Source: Agrobacterium rosae
GTDB lineage: Bacteria; Pseudomonadota; Alphaproteobacteria; Rhizobiales; Rhizobiaceae
Direction of reading: 5' to 3'
DNA length: 64,000 bases
NCBI RefSeq assembly: GCF_002915175.1
Contig: NZ_NXEJ01000007.1
Location: 285 to 64,284, forward strand
The notes below the pieces were generated by a model. That model worked only from the letters and a program-made list of their open reading frames with translations, had not been told where the DNA came from and ran no database searches. A program made the translations under genes and the position numbers. Shown one piece after another: positions 10,706-19,696 of the stretch (position 1 is its first letter; every line of letters starts with the position of its first letter).

Positions 10706-10715
10706 TATAAGACTT

Positions 10716-10748
10716 CGAACGCCCGGGGTGGTTCATTCCGGGCGTTCG
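10716..10748 (+). terminator. Strong hairpin between rplO and secY
   Basis: Perfect 11-bp stem CGAACGCCCGG (10716-10726) with CCGGGCGTTCG (10738-10748) and an 11-base loop, not followed by a T-run. It may partly terminate the ribosomal transcript so that secY and adk are made at a lower level than the ribosomal proteins. Confidence 0.5.
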
Positions 10749-11017
10749 CACTCATAGTTGCGTAAGCCTTTGAATCCTAATCGATTAAATGGATTATGCG
10801 GAAACTCTCAAGCGGCGCGCAAGCGAAGCGGGGAGAGCCTCACAGTTCCTAGGCACTCAAATGAGCGCTGACCGGACTAACGAAAACAGGGTGAGGCATG
10901 ATTTCGGCGTGATAGCCGTCATCCGTCCGAAGCCCGGTTTTTAAACCAGTATCTTTTAGACCTTTTCCGGAATTGCCGGTTTCCGTGCCGCTGGACAAGG
11001 GTCATGCGGAGAAATTT
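10749..11017 (+). other. Leader region before secY
   Basis: The remaining part of the 312-base rplO-secY gap. I find no ORF with a ribosome binding site and no rpmJ gene. An internal promoter for secY-adk-rpsM is plausible, but no clear -35/-10 pair was found. Confidence 0.4.
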
Positions 11018-12358
11018 ATGGCTTCAGCAGCGGAACAACTGGCCTCAAACCTGAATTTTTCGACCTTCGCGAAAGCTGAAGATCTGAAAAAGCGCCTCTG
11101 GTTTACCCTTGCCGCACTTCTCGTCTACCGTCTTGGCACACATATTCCGCTTCCTGGTCTGAATCCGGAAGCCTATGCCCAGGCCTTCAAAGGCCAGGCC
11201 AACGGTATTCTCGGTCTCTTCAACATGTTTGCGGGCGGCGCTGTAGAGCGCATGGCGATTTTCGCGCTCGGCATCATGCCTTACATTTCCGCATCGATTA
11301 TCGTGCAGCTGATGACCTCGGTCGTGCCTTCGCTCGAAGCCTTGAAAAAGGAAGGTGAAGCGGGCCGTAAGATCATCAATCAGTATACGCGTTACGGCAC
11401 TGTGCTGCTCGGCACGCTTCAGGCCTATGGCATTGCCGTTGGTCTCGAAAGCGGGGCAGGGCTGGTCGTAGATCCTGGCTTGTTCTTCCGTATCTCCACA
11501 GTGCTGACGCTGCTCGGCGGCACGATGTTCCTGATGTGGCTGGGTGAACAGATCACGTCGCGCGGTATCGGCAACGGTATTTCGCTGATCATTTTCGCTG
11601 GCATCGCCGCTGGGCTACCGACGGCTCTTGCCCGGACGCTGGACTTGGGTAAAAGTGGCTCGCTTTCCACGCCTTTGATGCTGACTGTTCTCGTCGTGTG
11701 CATCGGTGTGATTGCGCTGATCGTGTTTGTCGAACGTGCGCAGCGCAGGCTTCTGATCCAGTATCCGAAGCGCCAGGTCGGCAATAGAATGTTCCAGGGC
11801 GATACGTCGCATCTGCCGCTGAAACTGAATACTGCTGGAGTTATTCCTGCCATCTTCGCATCGTCGTTGCTGCTTTTGCCCGCGACGGCAGCCGGCTTCA
11901 CCAACAGCACAAATCTGCCGCCATGGGTGACGACCATTATTTCGTCCCTTCAGCACGGCCAACCGCTGTTCATGTTGTTCTATGGTCTTCTGATTGCGTT
12001 CTTTGCCTTCTTCTACACGGCAATCGTGTTCAATCCGAAAGACACTGCCGACAATCTGAAGAAGCATGGCGGCTTCATTCCAGGCATTCGTCCAGGCGAG
12101 CGCACGGCGGAATATATTGACTACGTCTTGACCAGAATCACACTCATCGGTGCTGTTTATCTTGTCTTCGTCTGTATTCTTCCTGAAACGCTTATCGCAC
12201 GGACGGGTATCCCATTAGCCCTTGGTGGTACTTCGCTTTTGATCGTAGTCAGTGTAACTCTTGACACAGTGGCACAGATTCAGGGTCACCTGATCGCCCA
12301 GCAATATGAGGGTCTGATCAAGAAATCGAAACTGCGTGGAGGAAAGAGGGGACGATGA
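11018..12358 (+). CDS. secY: Protein translocase subunit SecY
   Basis: 446 residues with ten hydrophobic segments, the channel subunit of the SecYEG translocon in the inner membrane. The signature [17 protein letters not shown] is present near residue 85. The ATG at 11018 is chosen because [17 protein letters not shown] is the family-like start and GGAG lies eight bases upstream; the frame is open to 10973, but the extra residues are not expected. The stop overlaps the adk start as ATGA. Confidence 0.97.
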   Translation: MASAAEQLASNLNFSTFAKAEDLKKRLWFTLAALLVYRLGTHIPLPGLNPEAYAQAFKGQANGILGLFNMFAGGAVERMAIFALGIMPYISASIIVQLMTSVVPSLEALKKEGEAGRKIINQYTRYGTVLLGTLQAYGIAVGLESGAGLVVDPGLFFRISTVLTLLGGTMFLMWLGEQITSRGIGNGISLIIFAGIAAGLPTALARTLDLGKSGSLSTPLMLTVLVVCIGVIALIVFVERAQRRLLIQYPKRQVGNRMFQGDTSHLPLKLNTAGVIPAIFASSLLLLPATAAGFTNSTNLPPWVTTIISSLQHGQPLFMLFYGLLIAFFAFFYTAIVFNPKDTADNLKKHGGFIPGIRPGERTAEYIDYVLTRITLIGAVYLVFVCILPETLIARTGIPLALGGTSLLIVVSVTLDTVAQIQGHLIAQQYEGLIKKSKLRGGKRGR

Positions 12359-12966
12359 GACTGATATTTTTGGGACCGCCAGGAGCAGGCAAGGGAACAC
12401 AGGCCAAGCGCTTGACGGACAAGTATGGGATTCCCCAGCTCTCCACCGGCGATATGCTTCGTGCGGCTGTCAATGACGGCTCTGAGATCGGCAAGCGCGC
12501 CAAGGAGGTGATGGACGCTGGTGGTCTCGTATCGGATGATATCGTCAATCAGATCGTATCCGAACGTATTGAGCAGCCTGACTGTGAGAAGGGGTTCATT
12601 CTCGATGGATACCCGCGCACGGTTCCGCAGGCTAAGGTGCTTGGCGAAAATCTGCGTGAGAAGAATCTCGTGCTGGATGCCGTCATCGAACTGAAGGTGG
12701 ATGAAGAAGCGCTCGTGCGCCGAATCGAAAATCGCGTGGCCGAAACGGTTGCGGCTGGTGGAGCGGTTCGCTCGGATGACAATCCCGAATCGTTCCGTAA
12801 GCGCCTTTCCGAATATCGCGAAAAGACGGCTCCTCTGTCGAAATACTATGAAGAGCAGGGCGAGTTGGTGGTGCTGGATGGCATGGCCCATGTCGACCAG
12901 GTGACCCAGGCGATCGAAGCTGTGTTGGAAAAAGCACCCAGCGCCGAGGCCTCTGTCGCACGCTAA
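12355..12966 (+). CDS. adk: Adenylate kinase
   Basis: 203 residues. Walker A loop [10 protein letters not shown] at residues 7-16, AMP-binding STGDMLR and GYPRT motifs. It converts AMP and ATP to two ADP. It is the short type: the LID region ([24 protein letters not shown]) lacks the zinc-binding insert, as in other alphaproteobacterial enzymes. Four-base overlap with secY suggests coupling. A 224-base gap follows, so rpsM could have its own promoter (a CTTGAC at 12974 lacks a convincing -10 partner). Confidence 0.97.
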   Translation: MRLIFLGPPGAGKGTQAKRLTDKYGIPQLSTGDMLRAAVNDGSEIGKRAKEVMDAGGLVSDDIVNQIVSERIEQPDCEKGFILDGYPRTVPQAKVLGENLREKNLVLDAVIELKVDEEALVRRIENRVAETVAAGGAVRSDDNPESFRKRLSEYREKTAPLSKYYEEQGELVVLDGMAHVDQVTQAIEAVLEKAPSAEASVAR

Positions 12967-13190
12967 TAAAGAATCTTGACGGGGCAGGTTGCTTTTTTGA
13001 ACCGATTCCGTTACACCGCGCCAACTCGCGACATCCCAAGCGACTGGCGCGGATTTTCCTCAAGGGAAGGAAAGTCCGAGTTCGGTCGTTTTGACTTGTG
13101 ACGAACACGAATTTTGAACTGGCGGCAAAAGAGCTGCTCAAATGAAAGCACCACTTGCCGGATGGCAACTGGAACGCAAGGAGAATAGAC

Positions 13191-13559
13191 GTGGCACGTA
13201 TCGCTGGCGTCAACATCCCGACGGCTAAGCGCGTTGTTATCGCCTTGACCTATATTCACGGGATTGGCACGAAATTCGCGCAAGAAATCGTAGCAAAGGT
13301 CGGTATTCCGGCTGAAAAGCGCGTTCATCAGCTGACGGACGCAGAAGTCCTTCAGATCCGCGAAGCAATCGACCGCGATTATCGCGTCGAGGGTGATCTT
13401 CGTCGTGAAACTTCGATGAACATCAAGCGTCTTATGGATCTCGGTTGCTACCGTGGTCTGCGTCACCGTCGCGGCTTGCCCGTGCGCGGTCAGCGCACGC
13501 ACACCAACGCTCGTACTCGCAAGGGTCCAGCGAAGGCGATTGCAGGTAAGAAGAAGTAA
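13191..13559 (+). CDS. rpsM: 30S ribosomal protein S13
   Basis: 122 residues, starting with GTG at 13191 preceded by AAGGAGAATAGAC at good spacing. [26 protein letters not shown] is the standard S13 N-terminus, and the C-terminal [24 protein letters not shown] reaches the P-site tRNA. An upstream in-frame extension to 13155 is unlikely. S13 forms subunit bridges in the 30S head. Confidence 0.96.
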   Translation: MARIAGVNIPTAKRVVIALTYIHGIGTKFAQEIVAKVGIPAEKRVHQLTDAEVLQIREAIDRDYRVEGDLRRETSMNIKRLMDLGCYRGLRHRRGLPVRGQRTHTNARTRKGPAKAIAGKKK

Positions 13560-13582
13560 TTTTCCGGTTCTCCGGAGAGGGG

Positions 13583-13607
13583 AGGCTGGTGCAAGCCGCA
13601 CCAGCCT
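13583..13607 (+). terminator. Hairpin between rpsM and rpsK
   Basis: Perfect 10-bp stem AGGCTGGTGC (13583-13592) with GCACCAGCCT (13598-13607), loop of five bases, followed by TTC. Attenuator-like; downstream genes need read-through or an internal promoter. Confidence 0.45.
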
Positions 13608-13696
13608 TTCTGAGTTTGGCGAGAGGCTTCTTGGAAGCTTATCGCCGGTGTAGCCGCTGGTGTTACGGCGGTGCAGAGATCAACGAAAGGTAGACC

Positions 13697-14086
13697 ATGG
13701 CCAAGGAAGCCACTCGCGTTAAACGTCGCGAACGTAAGAACATCACGACGGGCGTTGCGCACGTTAACTCGACATTCAACAACACGATGATCACCATCAC
13801 CGACGCACAGGGCAACGCTATTGCCTGGTCGTCTGCTGGTGCCAAGGGCTTCAAGGGTTCGCGTAAGTCGACACCGTTTGCTGCTCAGATCGCTGCTGAA
13901 GATGCTGCCAAGAAGGCGCAGGAACACGGCATGAAGACGCTGGAAGTTGAAGTTTGCGGTCCGGGCTCCGGTCGCGAATCTGCACTTCGCGCTCTGCAGG
14001 CTGCCGGTTTCATGATCACCTCGATCCGTGACGTTACGCCGATCCCGCACAACGGTTGCCGTCCGCGCAAGAAGCGCCGCGTCTGA
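13697..14086 (+). CDS. rpsK: 30S ribosomal protein S11
   Basis: 129 residues with the S11 signature [18 protein letters not shown]-like segment ([20 protein letters not shown]) and the C-terminal [19 protein letters not shown]11 lies on the 30S platform and contacts the mRNA near the E site. AAAGGTAGACC precedes the ATG. Confidence 0.97.
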   Translation: MAKEATRVKRRERKNITTGVAHVNSTFNNTMITITDAQGNAIAWSSAGAKGFKGSRKSTPFAAQIAAEDAAKKAQEHGMKTLEVEVCGPGSGRESALRALQAAGFMITSIRDVTPIPHNGCRPRKKRRV

Positions 14087-14103
14087 CGCGACCGTATCTT
14101 GAG

Positions 14104-14137
14104 AATTCCGCCTTTCCTTCGGTCTGGCGGAATTTTC
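14104..14137 (+). terminator. Hairpin between rpsK and rpoA
   Basis: Perfect 9-bp stem AATTCCGCC (14104-14112) with GGCGGAATT (14126-14134) followed by TTC. Position directly after rpsK suggests partial termination ahead of rpoA. Confidence 0.5.
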
Positions 14138-14272
14138 GCGTATGTGGCGTTGGCCTGCCGGTGTAACCGGTTTTCCTACGCTTAGGAACCCTCCGATGAA
14201 CCATTGGTTCCTCTCGGTGATGATGCTCGGTCCGCCACGATTGGATGGTGGCGGCGAACGGAAGGTTTAAAG

Positions 14273-15283
14273 ATGATTCAAAAGAATTGGCAGGAACTGA
14301 TCAAGCCAAACAAGGTCGAGTTCACGTCTTCCAGCCGCACCAAGGTGACGCTGGTTGCTGAACCGCTGGAGCGCGGCTTTGGTCTGACGCTCGGCAACGC
14401 CCTTCGTCGCGTTCTGATGTCTTCTCTGCGTGGCGCTGCTGTAACAGCAGTGCAAATCGATGGCGTTTTGCACGAGTTCTCATCGATTCCCGGCGTTCGG
14501 GAAGACGTGACTGATATCGTGCTGAACATCAAGGAAATCGCCATCAAGATGGATGGTGACGATTCCAAGCGCATGGTCGTGCGCAAGCAGGGTCCAGGTT
14601 CCGTTACCGCTGGCGATATCCAGACGGTTGGCGACATCGAGATCCTCAATCCCGACCATGTTATCTGCACGCTGGACGAAGGCGCTGAAATCCGCATGGA
14701 ATTCACTGTCAACAACGGCAAGGGCTACGTGCCTGCAGAGCGTAACCGCGCAGAAGACGCACCAATCGGTCTTATTCCGGTGGACAGCCTCTACTCTCCG
14801 GTCAAGAAAGTGTCCTACAAGGTGGAAAACACCCGTGAAGGCCAGGTTCTTGACTACGACAAGTTGATCATGACGATCGATACGAATGGTTCGGTTTCCG
14901 GCGAAGACGCCGTTGCCTTTGCCGCTCGTATTCTTCAGGACCAGCTTGGCGTGTTCGTCAACTTCGACGAGCCGCAGAAGGAAGCAGAAGAAGAATCTGT
15001 GACCGAACTGGCATTCAACCCGGCGCTTCTCAAGAAGGTCGACGAGTTGGAACTGTCTGTTCGTTCGGCAAACTGCCTGAAGAACGACAACATCGTTTAC
15101 ATCGGCGACCTCATTCAGAAGACAGAAGCCGAAATGCTTCGTACTCCGAACTTTGGCCGCAAGTCGCTGAACGAAATCAAGGAAGTTCTCGCTTCCATGG
15201 GTCTGCACCTCGGCATGGAAGTGCCTGCATGGCCGCCAGAGAACATCGAAGATCTCGCAAAGCGTTACGAAGACCAGTACTAA
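14273..15283 (+). CDS. rpoA: RNA polymerase alpha subunit
   Basis: 336 residues. The N-terminal dimerisation domain (about residues 1-235) contains [20 protein letters not shown]; the C-terminal domain (about 255-320) contains the helix-hairpin-helix region [20 protein letters not shown] and [13 protein letters not shown], which contacts UP elements and activators. ATG at 14273 with GGAAGG upstream is chosen over the open frame to 14204. An acidic linker ([12 protein letters not shown]) joins the domains. Confidence 0.97.
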   Translation: MIQKNWQELIKPNKVEFTSSSRTKVTLVAEPLERGFGLTLGNALRRVLMSSLRGAAVTAVQIDGVLHEFSSIPGVREDVTDIVLNIKEIAIKMDGDDSKRMVVRKQGPGSVTAGDIQTVGDIEILNPDHVICTLDEGAEIRMEFTVNNGKGYVPAERNRAEDAPIGLIPVDSLYSPVKKVSYKVENTREGQVLDYDKLIMTIDTNGSVSGEDAVAFAARILQDQLGVFVNFDEPQKEAEEESVTELAFNPALLKKVDELELSVRSANCLKNDNIVYIGDLIQKTEAEMLRTPNFGRKSLNEIKEVLASMGLHLGMEVPAWPPENIEDLAKRYEDQY

Positions 15284-15477
15284 GCCGCTTCGAGGAAAAT
15301 CGCATCAGCGGTTTTCCTCTGGCAGGCTGCATCAACAAGAACCCAGATAAGAAGGCAGACCCGTTACAGACTGCCTTTCCCCGTCAAACAGCAGGCCCCG
15401 TGACAGAAATTGGGTCGCCTGCATGTGCCAGGAAACGGCAGGCCCGGATAGGGAACCTGCATTAAAGGAGAATAGCA

Positions 15478-15903
15478 ATGCGCCACGGAAATTCAGGCCG
15501 CAAGCTCAATAGAACCGCCAGCCACCGCAAGGCAATGTTTGCCAACATGGCTGCTTCGCTCATCACGCATGAGCAGATCGTAACAACTCTGCCAAAGGCG
15601 AAAGAAATTCGCCCGATCGTAGAAAAGCTGGTCACTCTCGGCAAGCGCGGCGACCTGCACGCTCGTCGTCAGGCCGTGTCTCAGATCAAGGATCAGGACG
15701 CAGTTCGCAAGCTGTTCGATGCCATCGCTGAACGTTACGCCACCCGTAACGGCGGCTACCTGCGCATCATGAAGGCTGGCTACCGTCAGGGCGACAACGC
15801 TGCCATGGCTGTTGTCGAGTTCGTAGAGCGCGACGTAGACGCCAAGGGCGCAGCCGACAAGGCTCGCGTTGCTGCTGAAAACGCTGCTGCTGAAGCTGCA
15901 TAA
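15478..15903 (+). CDS. rplQ: 50S ribosomal protein L17
   Basis: 141 residues. The core [29 protein letters not shown] is the L17 signature; the last 25 residues form an Ala-rich acidic tail as in other alphaproteobacteria. L17 lies at the tunnel exit. AAAGGAGAATAGCA precedes the ATG. It closes the ribosomal gene cluster and is followed by a strong terminator. Confidence 0.97.
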   Translation: MRHGNSGRKLNRTASHRKAMFANMAASLITHEQIVTTLPKAKEIRPIVEKLVTLGKRGDLHARRQAVSQIKDQDAVRKLFDAIAERYATRNGGYLRIMKAGYRQGDNAAMAVVEFVERDVDAKGAADKARVAAENAAAEAA

Positions 15904-15927
15904 TATTCGTCCTCTCGGGGATGAAGC

Positions 15928-15963
15928 AAAAAGCCGGACGAGCAATCGTCCGGCTTTTTTTGT
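15928..15963 (+). terminator. Intrinsic terminator after rplQ
   Basis: Stem AAAAAGCCGGACG with CGTCCGGCTTTTTTT around the loop AGCAAT. The long T-run on the plus strand makes this a classical intrinsic terminator ending the alpha operon. Confidence 0.9.
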
Positions 15964-16030
15964 TTTGGGTGATGTGTCGTTGGGATTTTGGTACGGGCTT
16001 AGCCATTCGAAGTGAAGGCAGTTTCTCGAC

Positions 16031-16080
16031 CGCGCAGACGCGCGTTGACTGGATTCCTGTGACAAGCACAGGAATGAGGG
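16031..16080. repeat. Palindromic repeat, left copy
   Basis: 50-bp element containing a CGCG-cagA-type GC palindrome, the TGACTGG spacer and the perfect 9-bp stem ATTCCTGTG/CACAGGAAT around ACAAG, ending in GAGGG. An inverted copy lies at 16456-16504, on the other side of the GIY-YIG gene; the two agree apart from one substitution and one single-base gap. This style of element is known to me as dispersed in rhizobial genomes; copy number here cannot be counted from one window. Confidence 0.85.
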
Positions 16081-16147
16081 AGAACGGGAGTATCTGATCT
16101 GACACGCATTGATTGCAACATTTTTATTGTTGCGGCATCATCTGTGT

Positions 16148-16438
16148 ATGAAGGGTTATGTCTACATTCTTGCGTCACAACGTAACGGGACACTTTACAC
16201 TGGAGTGACACGCGATTTGGCAAGTCGGTTGTATGAGCATCAGAATGAGCTCACACCGGGTTTTACATCGCGATATGGGGTTAAGACACTTGTGTGGTTC
16301 GAGGAATATGATCTTCTGACCGCAGCGATAACAAGAGAGACGACAATCAAGAAGTGGCCAAGGCAATGGAAGCTCAATCTTATTGAGTCTAGTAATCCTG
16401 ATTGGCAGGATATTTCTCACTACCTGCTTAGCCTTTGA
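16148..16438 (+). CDS. GIY-YIG domain endonuclease-like protein (UPF0213 type)
   Basis: 96 residues forming little more than the GIY-YIG core: KGYVYILASQRNGTLYTGVT carries the two Tyr strands (YVYIL and LYTGVT), followed by the Arg helix (ASRLYEHQ) and the conserved Glu region (TRETTIKKWPRQWKLNLI). Family members are small single-domain nuclease-like proteins, mostly of unknown role. ATG at 16148 is chosen because it begins the domain; no good Shine-Dalgarno is visible, so expression may be weak. The gene is visibly more AT-rich than its neighbours and sits between inverted copies of a palindromic repeat (16031-16080 and 16456-16504), which suggests that gene and repeats belong together as a transferable unit. 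That last point is inference. Confidence 0.9.
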   Translation: MKGYVYILASQRNGTLYTGVTRDLASRLYEHQNELTPGFTSRYGVKTLVWFEEYDLLTAAITRETTIKKWPRQWKLNLIESSNPDWQDISHYLLSL

Positions 16439-16455
16439 TGCCGCTCCTCCAGCCG

Positions 16456-16504
16456 CCCTCATTCCTGTGCTTGTCCAGGAATCCAGTCATCGCGCGTCTG
16501 CGCG
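16456..16504. repeat. Palindromic repeat, right copy (inverted)
   Basis: 49-bp inverted copy of the element at 16031-16080, beginning CCCTCATTCCTGTG and ending in the GC palindrome. The central stem has lost one base (CCAGGAAT after TTGT). It begins 17 bases after the GIY-YIG stop codon. Confidence 0.85.
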
Positions 16505-16535
16505 ATCGGAAAACCCGCTCCGACCAACTGAATCT

Positions 16536-17441
16536 TCACTCCGGCACCGAAATCCGGCTTTTAATGTGCTTCAGGTGCGAGACGATTGTGAAGGTCATGA
16601 TGACGAGGAGAGACCACGAGCTCCATTTGCCGATGTGGACCACGGACCATGCGCCCAGTTGGTTCGGGTATTTCCAGATCCCGAAGAAGGTGGAGATGTT
16701 TTCCGCGAGCCAGACGAAAAATCCGATCAGGATGAAGGAGAGCAGCAGCGGCATTTTTCGGTCGCGATCATAGGGGCGATAGATGACGGTCGCGCGGGCG
16801 TATAGGCCGACGGCGCAGGCTGCGATGTACCAGCGGTAATCGCCGATATAGTGATGGGTGAAGAAGTTGAGGTAGATCGCAAGGCCGATCAGCGTCGCCA
16901 TCCAGTAGCTCGGGTGATGTTTGATGCGCACATCCAGTAGACGCCAGGCCTGGATGATGTAACTGCCGACAGCTGCGTACATGAAGCCGGAAAACAGCGG
17001 TACGCCCAAGACCTTGGTATAGGCAAAGTCCGGATAGGACCATGACTGGATGCTGCCGGATGTCTTGAAGACCTCAAGCGCAAAGCCGACGATGTGAAAC
17101 AGAAGGATGGCCTTCGCTTCATCCAGCGTCTCCAGTTTGCTCCAGATCATGAAGAACTGAATGGCAAGCGCTATGACCAGCAGAACGTCGTAGCGCGGCA
17201 GGCCGAACAGGCCATCGCGAGGCACCAGAAAGATGGATATGAAAAACAGGCCGGCAAACAGGCACGCCCGTGCTTCCTTGATCCCGAAATAGAGAAATTC
17301 AACGATGAAGCGCTTTGCGCCTTTCAACTCGCCCCAAGGCTGGGTATCGCATAAAAGCGCGTCCAATGAGGACAGGCGGCTGGCGGGGTAGGCGGCCTCG
17401 GTGCTCAAATCCGGCATCCTCTTTGCGCGTGAAGATTGCAT
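16536..17441 (-). CDS. DUF817 family integral membrane protein
   Basis: 301 residues with about eight hydrophobic segments (for example ACLFAGLFFISIFLVP and YDVLLVIALAIQFFMIW). The segments FALEVFKTSGSIQSWSYPDF and YIGDYRWYIAACAVGLYARATV match my memory of the DUF817 family, whose function is unknown to me. The ATG at 17441 (MQSSRAKRMPDL) is preferred; MPDLSTEAAY at 17417 is an alternative, and neither has a well-spaced Shine-Dalgarno. The frame stays open upstream to 17738, but that part is antisense to the divergent DUF2809 gene. The gene faces the repeat at 16456. Confidence 0.8.
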   Translation of the reverse strand: MQSSRAKRMPDLSTEAAYPASRLSSLDALLCDTQPWGELKGAKRFIVEFLYFGIKEARACLFAGLFFISIFLVPRDGLFGLPRYDVLLVIALAIQFFMIWSKLETLDEAKAILLFHIVGFALEVFKTSGSIQSWSYPDFAYTKVLGVPLFSGFMYAAVGSYIIQAWRLLDVRIKHHPSYWMATLIGLAIYLNFFTHHYIGDYRWYIAACAVGLYARATVIYRPYDRDRKMPLLLSFILIGFFVWLAENISTFFGIWKYPNQLGAWSVVHIGKWSSWSLLVIMTFTIVSHLKHIKSRISVPE

Positions 17442-17471
17442 CCTTATAGCAACTGGAAATAAAGCAACATC

Positions 17472-17894
17472 ATGATCGACCATCCACACTCGGATTATTT
17501 TCGTCGTCTTGGTCTCGCTGCGAGTGCCTTGGCGGTTGTCGTGGCCGGGTTGGCGTTGCGCCGGTATGGCTATGCAGTCGGCCTGCCGTTTCTGATCGTG
17601 AAATATGGTGGATCGATTCTCTGGGGATCGATGGTCTATCTGGTGGTCGTCAGTGTTGCACCGTTTCGAAATATGCGTCTGTTGATTGGTGTGGCCTGCG
17701 CCACTGCAGTCATTGTCGAGCTTATCAGGCTCGTACATTTTCCGGTGCTGGATGAGTTCAGAGCGACGACAGCCGGAGCATTGTTGCTCGGGCGCGTGTT
17801 TTCGCCTTGGAATATATCCTGTTATCTAGCGGGAATAGCGCTGGCTGCCCTTATTGTGGCGATTGTCGTGAGACGGCCCGAACGGTCTTCGTAG
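17472..17894 (+). CDS. DUF2809-type small membrane protein
   Basis: 140 residues, four or five hydrophobic segments. The motif LPFLIVKYGGSILWGSMVY followed by ELIRLVHFPVLDEFRATTAGALLLGRVFS is characteristic of the DUF2809 family, whose role is unknown. The protein is probably in the inner membrane. It is divergent from the DUF817 gene with about 30 bases between the starts, so the two promoters overlap. Its 3' end overlaps the end of msrQ on the other strand by 44 bases. No strong ribosome binding site is seen before the ATG. Confidence 0.75.
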   Translation: MIDHPHSDYFRRLGLAASALAVVVAGLALRRYGYAVGLPFLIVKYGGSILWGSMVYLVVVSVAPFRNMRLLIGVACATAVIVELIRLVHFPVLDEFRATTAGALLLGRVFSPWNISCYLAGIALAALIVAIVVRRPERSS

Positions 17895-18522
17895 CCCGGT
17901 TGGCGCGCTTACGTGCCATGATCGCCGGACGGATCAATCTATAACCGAGTAGAATGACTGTGACCGAAATATAGAAGGCCGGTTCCAGTGTCAGCGATTT
18001 GCGGGCCAGAAAGAAGTGCAGAACGGCGACGATGAGAATGGGGTAGGCAAGCTTGTGCAGCATGTTCCATCGGCTTCCAAGCTTGCGGATCGACCAGCGG
18101 TTCGAGGTCACTGCCAGCGGAATGAGCATGACGAGGCCCGCCATGCCGAACATGATGTAGGGTCGCTTCAAGATGTCGCCGAGGATGGAGCTCAGCACCA
18201 TACCGCGATCCAGCACCAGATAGACTGCCAGATGCGCCAGCACATAATAAAAGGCGATCAATCCCAGTGCGCGCCGGTAGGCGATGAGATTGACGTTGAA
18301 GAGATCGCGTAGTGGCGTCACGACCAAGCCAAGACAGAGAAAGCGCAGCGCCCAAGTGCCGAGGAGATGTTCGAACTCCTTGACCGGATTGAAGCCAAGC
18401 CCTCCCGTCGCTGCGAGATAAAAGTACCAGACGCCGGGAGACAGGCCGATGATGTACAGCGCCCAGATGGCCGCTGGTTGATATTTCTTTGGCAGGGAGG
18501 GAAGCGAAAGCGCAAACGCCAT
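17851..18522 (-). CDS. msrQ: Heme-binding membrane subunit of periplasmic methionine sulfoxide reductase
   Basis: 223 residues with six predicted membrane segments and conserved His residues (LIAFYYVLAHLAVYL, MLHKLAYPILIVAVLHFFLA), the ferric-reductase-like YedZ/MsrQ fold. MsrQ passes electrons from the quinone pool or flavin to MsrP in the periplasm. The gene begins two bases after the msrP stop, an obvious operon. Its 3' end overlaps the convergent DUF2809 gene. Confidence 0.95.
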   Translation of the reverse strand: MAFALSLPSLPKKYQPAAIWALYIIGLSPGVWYFYLAATGGLGFNPVKEFEHLLGTWALRFLCLGLVVTPLRDLFNVNLIAYRRALGLIAFYYVLAHLAVYLVLDRGMVLSSILGDILKRPYIMFGMAGLVMLIPLAVTSNRWSIRKLGSRWNMLHKLAYPILIVAVLHFFLARKSLTLEPAFYISVTVILLGYRLIRPAIMARKRANRATKTVRAVSRQSPQ

Positions 18523-18524
18523 GA

Positions 18525-19466
18525 TCAGTAATTTGCCTTCAAATCCATGCCTGTATAGAGGCTCGCGACTTCGTCATAACCATTATACATCAGCGTCGGC
18601 CGTCTCTGCGTGCTGAAGAAACCGCCTTCGCCGATGCGCTGTTCCGTGGCCTGGCTCCAGCGCGGATGGTCGACCTTCGGATTGACGTTGGAGTAGAAAC
18701 CGTACTCGCGGGCATTGGAGTTCTTCCACGTCGTTTCTGGCTGTTTCTCCACCAACGAAATACGCACGATGGATTTGATGCCCTTGAAGCCATATTTCCA
18801 CGGCACGACGAGACGGATGGGGGCACCGTTCTGGTTTGGCAGCGTTTCACCATAAAGGCCGACGGCCAGAATGGTCAGCGGGTGTCTGGCTTCATCCAGG
18901 CGCAGGCCCTCGACATAGGGCCAGTCCAACGGCTGAAACAGTCCGCTTTGGCCGGGCATTTCTTCGGGGCGAACGACAGTCTCGAATGAGACGAATTTCG
19001 CACTGCCCAGAGGCTCGACCTTATCCAACAGGGCAGAGAGCGGGAAGCCGATCCAGGGAATAGCCATGGACCAGCCCTCCACGCAGCGCATGCGGTAGGT
19101 GCGCTCTTCCAGTGGGTATTTCAACAGGTCTTCAATGTTGATTTCCTGCGGCTTGCCGACCAGACCATCCACCTTCACGGTCCATGGCGTGGGCTTGAAG
19201 TTTCCGGCATTTTCCTTGGGGTCGGACTTGCCTGTGCCGAACTCATAGAAATTATTATAGCTTGTCACGGCATCGAGCGGCGTCAGCTTTTCATCGAGTT
19301 TATAAGCACCGGGCTTTGCGGTGAGGGGGGCCGCCATCGCGTCTTGCCCGGTCAGGCCCAGCGCCGCCAGACCTGCGGCAGTGCCGAGAAAATTTCGCCT
19401 GGAAAGATAGATGCTGCGCGGAGTGATTTCGGACGATGGGATGTGTGGCGGATGATAGGCGGGCAT
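18525..19466 (-). CDS. msrP: Periplasmic methionine sulfoxide reductase, molybdopterin catalytic subunit
   Basis: 313 residues. A twin-arginine signal ([19 protein letters not shown], about residues 24-42) directs export of the folded enzyme. The molybdenum ligand cysteine lies in [18 protein letters not shown], and the C-terminal part holds the substrate-pocket motifs of the YedY/MsrP family. The enzyme repairs methionine sulfoxide in periplasmic proteins with MsrQ. ATG at 19466 is chosen because AGGAGGTTTTC lies just upstream. A palindrome TTACGTAA lies 49 bases upstream of the start. Confidence 0.96.
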   Translation of the reverse strand: MPAYHPPHIPSSEITPRSIYLSRRNFLGTAAGLAALGLTGQDAMAAPLTAKPGAYKLDEKLTPLDAVTSYNNFYEFGTGKSDPKENAGNFKPTPWTVKVDGLVGKPQEINIEDLLKYPLEERTYRMRCVEGWSMAIPWIGFPLSALLDKVEPLGSAKFVSFETVVRPEEMPGQSGLFQPLDWPYVEGLRLDEARHPLTILAVGLYGETLPNQNGAPIRLVVPWKYGFKGIKSIVRISLVEKQPETTWKNSNAREYGFYSNVNPKVDHPRWSQATEQRIGEGGFFSTQRRPTLMYNGYDEVASLYTGMDLKANY

Positions 19467-19509
19467 GAAAACCTCCTGCGAAGCCGGAACGGATGAACAG
19501 CTATTCAAT

Positions 19510-19552
19510 ACTCATTACGTAACGAGTGGCAGAAAAGTTTTTCCGTAACGAG
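19510..19552 (-). promoter_or_regulatory. Palindromic operator candidate upstream of msrPQ
   Basis: The near-perfect 18-bp palindrome ACTCATTACGTAACGAGT (19510-19527) is followed 15 bases on by the half-site CCGTAACGAG (19543-19552). Location just upstream of msrP suggests a regulator binding site. No regulator gene is adjacent and the binding protein is unknown. Confidence 0.4.
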
Positions 19553-19655
19553 AAAAAATATTGAGAGCATGTCACGCTCGTCCCGCGGCGGATTTACGAC
19601 AAAGATCGGCAACGTCTAAAATAATACGATAGACACGGTAAAATCTGCGAGAGCG

Positions 19656-19683
19656 TGAGGCGCGCTTGGTAAAGCGCGCCTCA
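19656..19683. terminator. Bidirectional hairpin after the CpdB-type gene
   Basis: Perfect 12-bp stem TGAGGCGCGCTT (19656-19667) with AAGCGCGCCTCA (19672-19683) around GGTA. It lies 13 bases beyond the stop of the phosphoesterase gene; no T-run on either strand, so it may act as an RNA 3'-end stabiliser as much as a terminator. Confidence 0.5.
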
Positions 19684-19696
19684 GATTGTTCTGTTG

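Noticed and set aside
10749-13190. rpmJ (L36) gene in the spc/alpha region
   Set aside because: Not present in the gaps after secY or adk; in alphaproteobacteria it usually lies elsewhere.
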